From Glutinoglossum americanum (taxonomy: Eukaryota > Ascomycota > Geoglossomycetes > Geoglossales > Geoglossaceae), in NCBI GenBank assembly GCA_020080175.1, contig JAGHQL010000151.1, positions 1 to 64,000 on the forward strand: 64,000 nt of DNA, given 5' to 3'. Shown here one piece after another: positions 57,049 through 64,000 of this stretch. Below the pieces are notes generated by a model. It saw only the letters and a program-made list of their open reading frames with translations. It did no database searches and was not told the DNA's origin. The first letter of the stretch is position 1, and each line of letters starts with the position of its first letter. Made by a program: the position numbers and the translations under genes.

Positions 57049-60000
57049 TCACAGCCCCCCACCTTCCCCGCCTCCCAAAAGCAACTCCCTCGCCTCAACC
57101 ATCTCCCTAACGACCCTCGCCTCCAACAAACTCCCTTGCCCCCCCGCCCCCGGCGTGCTTGCCAACTCCACGTCCCCCGGGGTAATCGGCACGATCTTAG
57201 CGGCCAAGACCCTCCTATGACTCAAAAACACCTCCAGGCCCTCCGCGAGGGCGGCGCGGTTAAGTTTAAGCGCGGGGACGGCCGTAGGGGTGGAAGGAAG
57301 GGTGGAGAAGGTATTTAGGATGTGAGAGAGGAGGGCGAGGGAGTGGGCTTCTATGGCCATGGAGAGGGTGATGCCGCGGTGGGTCGTCTGCGGGGGATTG
57401 GGTTCCGTGGATTGTTGGTTTTTTTTGAGGGCGGGGGTTTTTGTTGTTGGGGGGGGAGGAAGGGAGGGGCCGCTGCCCCAGGATGAGACGGCTGCGGAGA
57501 GTTGGTTTGGGAATTGGTTTAGGAAGAGGGCGATTTCTGGCGCGATGGAAGGGCCCATTGCCTCTAGGAGATTTAGTAGCAAAGAAAGAACCCCCCGTGC
57601 CCAAATAGCGTGTAACCTCGGCGGATCATCAAACGGCCCAATACCCTTCCTTATATAAGCCATCAGATTCGCATTAGCGAGCTGGGAGAGTATGTTTCCC
57701 GTGGCGAGCTGTTCGGCGATGAGTGGGACGGATGAGAGTTCGAGGAGGAAGAGAATGCTTAGTTCGCCGTATATGGGGTCGCGGTCGATAGCGAGGCGGT
57801 CAGACCAAGAGAAGAGGGTTGTGGCTACGCGGGCGGTACCTTGCGTGGCGATTTGTTGGCAGAGGGGTGGGTGGATGGCTTCAAGGCCTGGGATGCGGAG
57901 GGAGGTTTGGAGGATGCCGGTTACGAGGGCGATGTCTTCGGGGGAGGAGTCGGCGGGGTGTTCGTGAACCGCAGATGCAAGGTCGCGGAAACCGCGGGCG
58001 ACGGTTAAGTCGAGGATTTCGAGGATGAATTGGGCGCTGGGGGGAGGGGTCCTGCTTGGTGCTTCGGATAGCTTGGAGGCCGGTGCTGCTGCCACTGCCG
58101 TCCCGTGTTCCATATGTGCTTTGAGAGCGAGGAACAGGATCTTCAGTAGGGAGCGATAATACGTTGCGTTGCCGGATGACAAGGCGAGCTGGAAGTTCGT
58201 GTTGGAGGTTCTGATTGTCTCCCACACAGCACCTAAGACTGCTCGTACCTCTGGCTGCGTCGAGTGGACCTCTGCGAGGCGCTGCATGAGCACAAACGCA
58301 AAATCCGCACGCACGTATGTTAGTCTTGCAAAGACATTTTCCGGCAGGTCCGCCGACGCATTCGCTCGCAGACAGTCGACGATTACTTTCGCCATTGCCT
58401 TCTGCAAGTTCGGGTCCTTTGCAAGACCACTACAGAGTTCGATTGCAAGGAATTTCCAGCTGTGGAGGAGGAACTAGAAACACCGTGCTCTCAGTATAGG
58501 AAGTAAAACACTATACATGGAATAGTCAACTCACCACCTGAGCTTCCACTACGGATAGATTGATATTCGCCTGCATAACGTCATAATAAAGGCCATCGTT
58601 CTTGATCCCATTCCATGCAGACTCAAATCGCAAGAGCTTGGTCGCCATGTCGAGATCGTAGAAATAATCAAAGCCGAAGTACCGTCGCTGGAGCTGCGTA
58701 CGTTTGAAATTTAGTAAGTTGGCATTCGGAAACTTCATCTCAAAGTTTTTGCGGAGGTTAGAGTGGAGTGAGAGATTATAGCTTAGAGCCGAAATAGCGT
58801 TTTTGATGAAATATTCTAATTTCGGCATCACTGTTTTGACAGGTGAGATATCCCCCAATTGCCGTGAATGGTGGAGGTACATGGCGAGTATCTCCGCTAT
58901 AAACGAGGCCATTCGGATCTTATTCGCATTTCCTGTTGTCGGTGCCCGTGTGTCAAGATTGCCGATGAAGTCCGAGATTGCATTCACGAACTTTGGGTGC
59001 TTATGCATATCTGCCATTGCCCAAGGCCAGTAGTCTTCAGCCAACGCAACAAACTCCAGCATCGCTAATGCCCGCCGAGGAGGTAGTGATTCGATTTCCA
59101 CCAAAGAATTCAAAGCCACGGCAAGCAAAGGCTCACCTCTTGGTGCTTTGGGTTGGGATTTATCTTCCCCAGTGGCCAGAGAACCCCGAGGCGTATTTCC
59201 GGTGAGTAAATAAATCGAGAGCCACTGCTGGCGACTGCTGACCACTGCAGATAGAAAATTCCAAATCTGAATATCGAGTTCATCATCGTCAATCGGTTTA
59301 CCCAAGTTCGAGAGCACACTGAGGAAATTCTTTGCTGTTTCAGGGCCCAAGTGGCCAAGCAATGAAGGCGGTTCTTGCTCAGAAGCCGCAGCACTTACGA
59401 CTAAACTCTCGAATAATGCGACTACAGGGAGCCTATATGTCTCGTGAGCAGCGTAAAGGCGGGCGAGGAGTGGTGACGTTTTGAAAAGTTGCTTCTCTAG
59501 GTGAGGGGTTGGAAGTCGTAACATTCTGCCGACATGGATGAGTGTCGTGGAAAACTTTAATGTTGCCTGGACCTGGGCTGTCCAGGAATGTAAGGTATGT
59601 AGAAAGAGGGTCGAGTTCGGCGTTGCGACGCCCTCACAGAAGATCTGAAGTATTGGACGTATCGCATTGTCGTTAGGTGACGCCGATAAGAAGACCTCCG
59701 ATAAAAATTTCGCCGTCGGCGCCAGAACGCATGTGACTTTAGAGTTGAGGTCGAGCGAGTCATCTATGCTATACGAGTAACACATGATCTTGTTCATAAT
59801 AGAGACGATATTCGTCCCGATCTCCAGCCTCTCTGCCAGGACCGCGAATTTCCAAGCCGGTGAGCTTTCAAAGACGTCCACCACTGTCCGTGCAAAGGCC
59901 AGCAGTATGTCTTTCATGACCTTCTCTGATACTCCAGTAGCCATCGCAGTGGGGCTACTGAACCGTGCAACGGCCCTACTACTTCCTTTCCGTGATATGG

Positions 60001-62930
60001 AGTGGGTCACAGCGTCTTCGACCAAGGAATCAAAGATCCTTATACAGCCGGTCAACACCTCGTATCGCCCGGAAACCATCTCAGTGCCAGCAACGACTGC
60101 AGCAAGTTTACCCCCTCGACCATCAATTCGAAGCAGTCCACTTCGCGCTAAGAATGCCCAGACCCGGCCCGGCAGGACGGGTATCAGCGCGTAGGTGAAA
60201 TGCAGACAGTTTACGAGTAGGCCCATTGACCGATCCATGCCAGGGTGTAGTTGCCGCTCTTGGAGTTCCTCTTCGAAAAGGTCAAATATAATGGCGATCA
60301 CGTCTCGGTTGCGCTCTAATCCATCACTCGCATCCTCCAATACCCGCCGAGCAGCTTCTGGAGCACTAGTAACATCGTCGCGGATCTGTGCGGCCTTTGT
60401 CGAAGAAGTTAAGAGCATAGTGATCAGGCCAACCATATCCCCAATAACGTCTTCGTCCAACCCAGTACCGGTAGCGTTTTCGACAACGCCACTATCCATG
60501 AGTGTGGATTCAAGCACTTTGCCAATATACTTCAACGCAGAATATTTGTGATTCCAAATTGCAACCATTGGCCTCGACTCAAACAGGATTATGCCCGGCG
60601 TCCCTGCCGGAATATCAGAACCACCAACTCCGTTGGTCTCCATTAGTGCCTCCCGGTTTCTCAGCGACGCCTGTTGTCCGTCTCTCCATCCAAATAGGCT
60701 GAGGTTCCTAGTAAGTTGTACCATATTTCTGCCATCCTCCTCGTGTGCTAACTCATATGATGTAAAGTTGGGCGGTAAAACTTGCGTGAAGGTAGAGATT
60801 TTTTCGAGCTTTGGGATGATAGATAATGCTCCCTGATCATCAACGGGTTCGCTCAGCCAGCTCGAACTCAATGCTTGAAAAAGTTTTAGGAAGGGGATCG
60901 GCTCATAGGGGAACCGGTAGATAGCGGCATCCAGTAGCTTCTCGCAGAGAAGTTGGTTAGTCAAAAAAACATGTGCGGGGTCGAGCCTCGCCGGGACTGC
61001 AGGAGCGTCAACAAATTCCCAATATCCACCCCCGCCTTGGACTAGGGACAGCGCGGCTAACAACACTTCAGGCCCGTATTCTACCCATTCCAGGCTCGCA
61101 CGAACCAAATGGAGTAACACAATCCTCATGTGCAGCCCATCTTCCCCACCAACACCAGCACACCGAGGAACGCAGAACTCGGTTGCCAGGCGTTGTATAA
61201 CTTCGAAGACACTATTCCCATTAACAGCGCTCTTGGCCAAATAGGCGATAGGGTCTTCGTCGAGAGCTGTTGATTTCATAAGATCTTCCAAGATTTCGTC
61301 ATACATGCCAGGTTCCGATGAGATATCGCTTCCAATCGAATGCCGACGAGGCGACATTTCCCCAGATCCAGGCTCTGTGACGGACGACGCGCCCGCTTCA
61401 GTTCCCGTCGATTCCGCCTCCGAATAGCTATGCGCGGCTCGTTGGGATTGATGAAGTTCCCGCGCCTCCTTCCGTATGCGCACGACTTCACGCATTGTCT
61501 GCAATATAATGCTCCATGCAAACACAGCTGGGCTCGCGGTGGTTAGGCACGAACTGGCGGCTATCGTGAGGAAATTTTGCATCTCGCTGATGGCAGATGG
61601 GTTGATGATGTACGGTGCGGCTTCCGGAGACCCACTAGATACTAGCGCAGGCTGGCCCGCTTCACCTATAAGGTGGTCTAAAACTAAAGGAAGTTTGAGA
61701 ATGATGAGGGAGACAAGAGACGTAAGAGATTGCAGTGGCTGGATGAAGGGGTAGATGCTGGGGTAAGGCTGTATTGCAAGCAGACGTTAGCCTGGAAGAC
61801 AAGAAAAGGTTCTTGCTCAAAGGGATAAAAGACGACAACTCACAGGTTCTAATCTGTCAAAGAATGCATACTTGCTCATCAGACTTAGCCATGCGAGTGC
61901 AACTGAGGACAGTGTAATGTCGCTTTGAGAGTCCAGTAGAAGAAACATAATCTGCATGATATGGATCATCTCCAATATCTGATTTTTCCCCCAGTCCGCT
62001 TCAACGTCCAACCTACCACCTTCATCCTTGAACCATCCACTTCCGTTTTCCAACCCCATCACACGGTCTTGCAGGGCCTCAATACATTCAATCAAAAATG
62101 GTTTCCCGCTTCTCCCCGCCTCGCCTCCAAATATCCGAGCATTGAGGATGGTCCGGCCGATCCTTCCAACCCGGTTCGTGTCTTCTCTTTCCTTGCCTTT
62201 CCCTTTCGAGATCGGGGATGCAATAGCTCCGGGATCAGAAAGCCCTGCACGAATAAGAGACTCGCTGACCTTCAGAATGTATCTGCGCTCTGAGAGATAC
62301 AAGTTTAGCAGTCTTAGCCTCCGGTTTTCAACGGATTTGGATCCGGCCGTGTCGTTCTGCTGATCCGGTGGAAGGGATAATATTGATGGATTTGGTAGGA
62401 AAATTGAGGATCCCAGTGCGGATTCACCAGCGGCATCTTGGACACTTGCTACTTCTACCTCCGAAAACCCGCTGAGAAGCTGCGTGGCAGGCCGTGTCTG
62501 CCACTCCAAGAGGACGACCCTCAGCGCTCCCACTTCATTGATGTTACACTCCTTGCTCAGCCAAAGCGAATCTTCTCTAATCTGGCTGATGTCGTATTTT
62601 CCCGAAACGTCAGGAGCAACATTGATGGCTGCAGTTCTCGTTCCAAAGGCAAACCCAGACTGTTGCGAAGGGGGAGTAAAAGCGATGAAAGGTCGGGATA
62701 GAGCGCTTGTGGATGACGGATCCGAGAGGAAGCGCTCGAGGCTAGAGTCTTCAGGTACAAGAGAGCCGGAAGAAGACAGTCCATTAAAAGCCGTTTTCCA
62801 TGAGCTATGAAGGTCAGCGTACAGAGAGCACAGCCAGTCGTAGAGTCCATCTAACCTACATCAACAAAGATTCGCCGTTCAGGCATTTGTCCAGTGCTGG
62901 AAAGTAGGCAGACTCTGGTAGTATATCCAT
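57049..62930 (-). CDS. NUP188: Nucleoporin Nup188
   Basis: Large alpha-solenoid scaffold of the nuclear pore inner ring, partner of Nic96. Four exons (62930-62860, 62804-61844, 61768-58535, 58473-57049) give 1896 residues, normal for the family (about 1650-1950). The start MDILPESAYFPALDKCL with NGESLLISWKTAFN matches the family N-terminus, followed by REDSLWLSKECNINE and ALRVVLLEWQTRPATQLL. The centre has FAWSIILQTMREVVRIR and AIYRFPYEPIPFLKLFQAL, then MVAIWNHKYSALKYIGK. The C-terminal region (RRYFGFDYFYDLDMATKLL, FLLHSWKFLAIEL) is helical throughout. It starts 291 bases from TRPC in the opposite direction. No SH3-like insertion could be recognised by eye. Confidence 0.92.
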
Positions 62931-63221
62931 AACTGCCCAGCTATTGTCGTTCACGCCTGACAGTGTTGGCAGAGGCCTGATGGAATCCACCTCGAAGAAA
63001 GCAGATGTCGCACGGAGAACGCGTTTTGGCGAAAAGGTCGCGACAGCAGGGTAATCGATCGTTAATCTTGGCGGGACCGACCAACAAAGTAATATATTTA
63101 TCGCCAGAGATCTGACTCATTCCCCGCCATTCCCATTCCCCGAACTGCAGCTATTATTCCGGAAAGCTGCAAAACCGCCTGGCCCATTCTACAGAGCTCC
63201 GGCAAACGCTTAACGCTTAGA

Positions 63222-64000
63222 ATGGCCAGCTTGGATATAATTGATCACTCGCCCCACCACCCGTCTCCTTCTCCCCCGCTCGCTAATGCCACCAACCTGA
63301 TACTTATCGACAATTATGATTCCTTTACCTGGAATGTCTACCAGTACCTCGTGTTAGAGGGCGCTGCTGTTTCCGTGTACCGAAACGATAGGATTACTCT
63401 CGAGGAGCTGATCGCCAAGGAACCAACGCAATTGGTGGTCAGTCCTGGCCCCGGACACCCGGACACTGATTCGGGCATAAGCAGAGAGGCGATTAAGCAT
63501 TTCGCGGGCAAGATACCTGTGTTGGGTGTTTGCATGGGACTGTAAGCCTTTGAATTGCGTGGGTTATAATGTATTTGCGCTTACACAAACCCCTGTCTTA
63601 ATAGGCAATGCATCATCTCAGTGTACGGAGGCGATGTTGTATATGCTGGAGAGATCCTGCATGGCAAAACATCCCCTCTCAGTCACGATTGCGAAGGGGT
63701 ATATGCTAGCCTCCCGCAGGACCTTCCGGTAACAAGATATCACTCTCTAGCGGGCACGCACCCCTCACTCCCGGCGTGTTTGAAAGTGTCCTCATGGACA
63801 ACAAAGAAAGGGCCTAACAAGAAGGATGTGATTATGGGTGTTCGACACAAGGAATATACGGTAGAAGGAGTTCAGTTTCATCCGGAAAGCATCTTAACCG
63901 CGGAGGGGAGAAAGATGCTGAAAAATTTCTTGAGTATGAGGGGCGGGACCTGGGCAGAAACCGTACGCCCTGGTAAAAGTTCGCTGGCCGCATCGGAGCC
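63222..64000 (+). CDS. TRPC: Anthranilate synthase glutaminase (TrpC N-terminal part), truncated by window edge
   Basis: Class-I glutamine amidotransferase that supplies ammonia for anthranilate synthesis in tryptophan biosynthesis; in Pezizomycotina it is the first domain of a trifunctional protein also carrying indole-glycerol-phosphate synthase and phosphoribosylanthranilate isomerase. Exon 1 is 63222-63542, exon 2 opens at about 63605 and runs off the window. Motifs: [28 protein letters not shown], the nucleophile Cys in LGVCMGLQCI (across the intron), [22 protein letters not shown] and the catalytic His-x-Glu in [11 protein letters not shown]. The frame stays open to position 64000 after the amidotransferase end ([11 protein letters not shown]), as expected if the downstream domains follow, but these lie outside the window. 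Confidence 0.93.

Noticed and set aside
1-64000. tRNA, rRNA or CRISPR features
   Set aside because: I looked for GGTTCGA-type T-arm boxes with matching A boxes and for spaced direct repeats and found none that fit.

Overview
The window is 64 kb of nuclear DNA from a filamentous ascomycete (Pezizomycotina). The evidence is the gene content: a GATA factor of the NsdD type, a trifunctional-type TRPC start, fungal Cdc14 of the septation network, a PSD2-type phosphatidylserine decarboxylase and fungal NUP188. The intron style agrees: introns are mostly 46-100 nt, with GT donors and CTAAC/CTAAT/CTGAC branch points a few bases before AG. Introns are numerous (11 coding exons in URB2, 9 in PSD2, 7 in GSH1), which would fit an intron-rich, early-branching lineage of Pezizomycotina; that placement is inference. 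There is no bacterial, phage, CRISPR or clear transposon content, and I saw no tRNA or rRNA gene.

Layout. 0.8-6.1 kb: URB2 (minus), divergent from a small MICOS gene, MIC10 (6.4-6.9 kb). 7.5-9.7 kb: a copper-fist regulator (minus), divergent from SAM35 (10.6-11.6 kb). 11.7-13.2 kb: a tiny unknown gene and CDC14 (both minus). 13.8-15.2 kb: geranylgeranyl diphosphate synthase. 15.4-17.7 kb: GSH1 (minus), head-to-head with an aldo-keto reductase (18.2-19.3 kb), then SEC28. 22.3-26.1 kb: PSD2. 26.6-28.3 kb: DSN1. 28.3-34.3 kb: a 5.9-kb stretch with no recognisable gene in front of the NSDD-like regulator (34.3-36.0 kb). 37.5-39.5 kb: an SLC35F/EamA-type transporter. 40.4-42.0 kb: ARP2 (minus), divergent from a small coiled-coil-like gene. 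43-46 kb: two unknown genes and a DCG1-like racemase (all minus). 48.7-50.3 kb: a C2H2 factor. 51.4-53.5 kb: a peroxisomal acyl-CoA ligase. 54.9-56.3 kb: a single-pass membrane protein with a Cys-rich ectodomain. 57.0-62.9 kb: NUP188 (minus). 63.2 kb to the edge: TRPC, cut by the window end.

Most genes are conserved housekeeping genes: ribosome biogenesis, mitochondrial import and cristae, ER-Golgi coat, kinetochore, nuclear pore, glutathione and tryptophan synthesis. They do not form one pathway. I found no biosynthetic cluster and no clearly novel system. For many genes I rebuilt the exons by hand from splice signals and checked that phases and total length keep one frame; those lengths are given. 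Points worth a second look are the long gene-free region before NSDD, a stop codon embedded in a splice donor in the transporter, a 7-nt exon in DSN1, an 11-nt exon in GSH1, a GC-AG intron in URB2, several short spliced genes of unknown function and the Cys-rich membrane protein.
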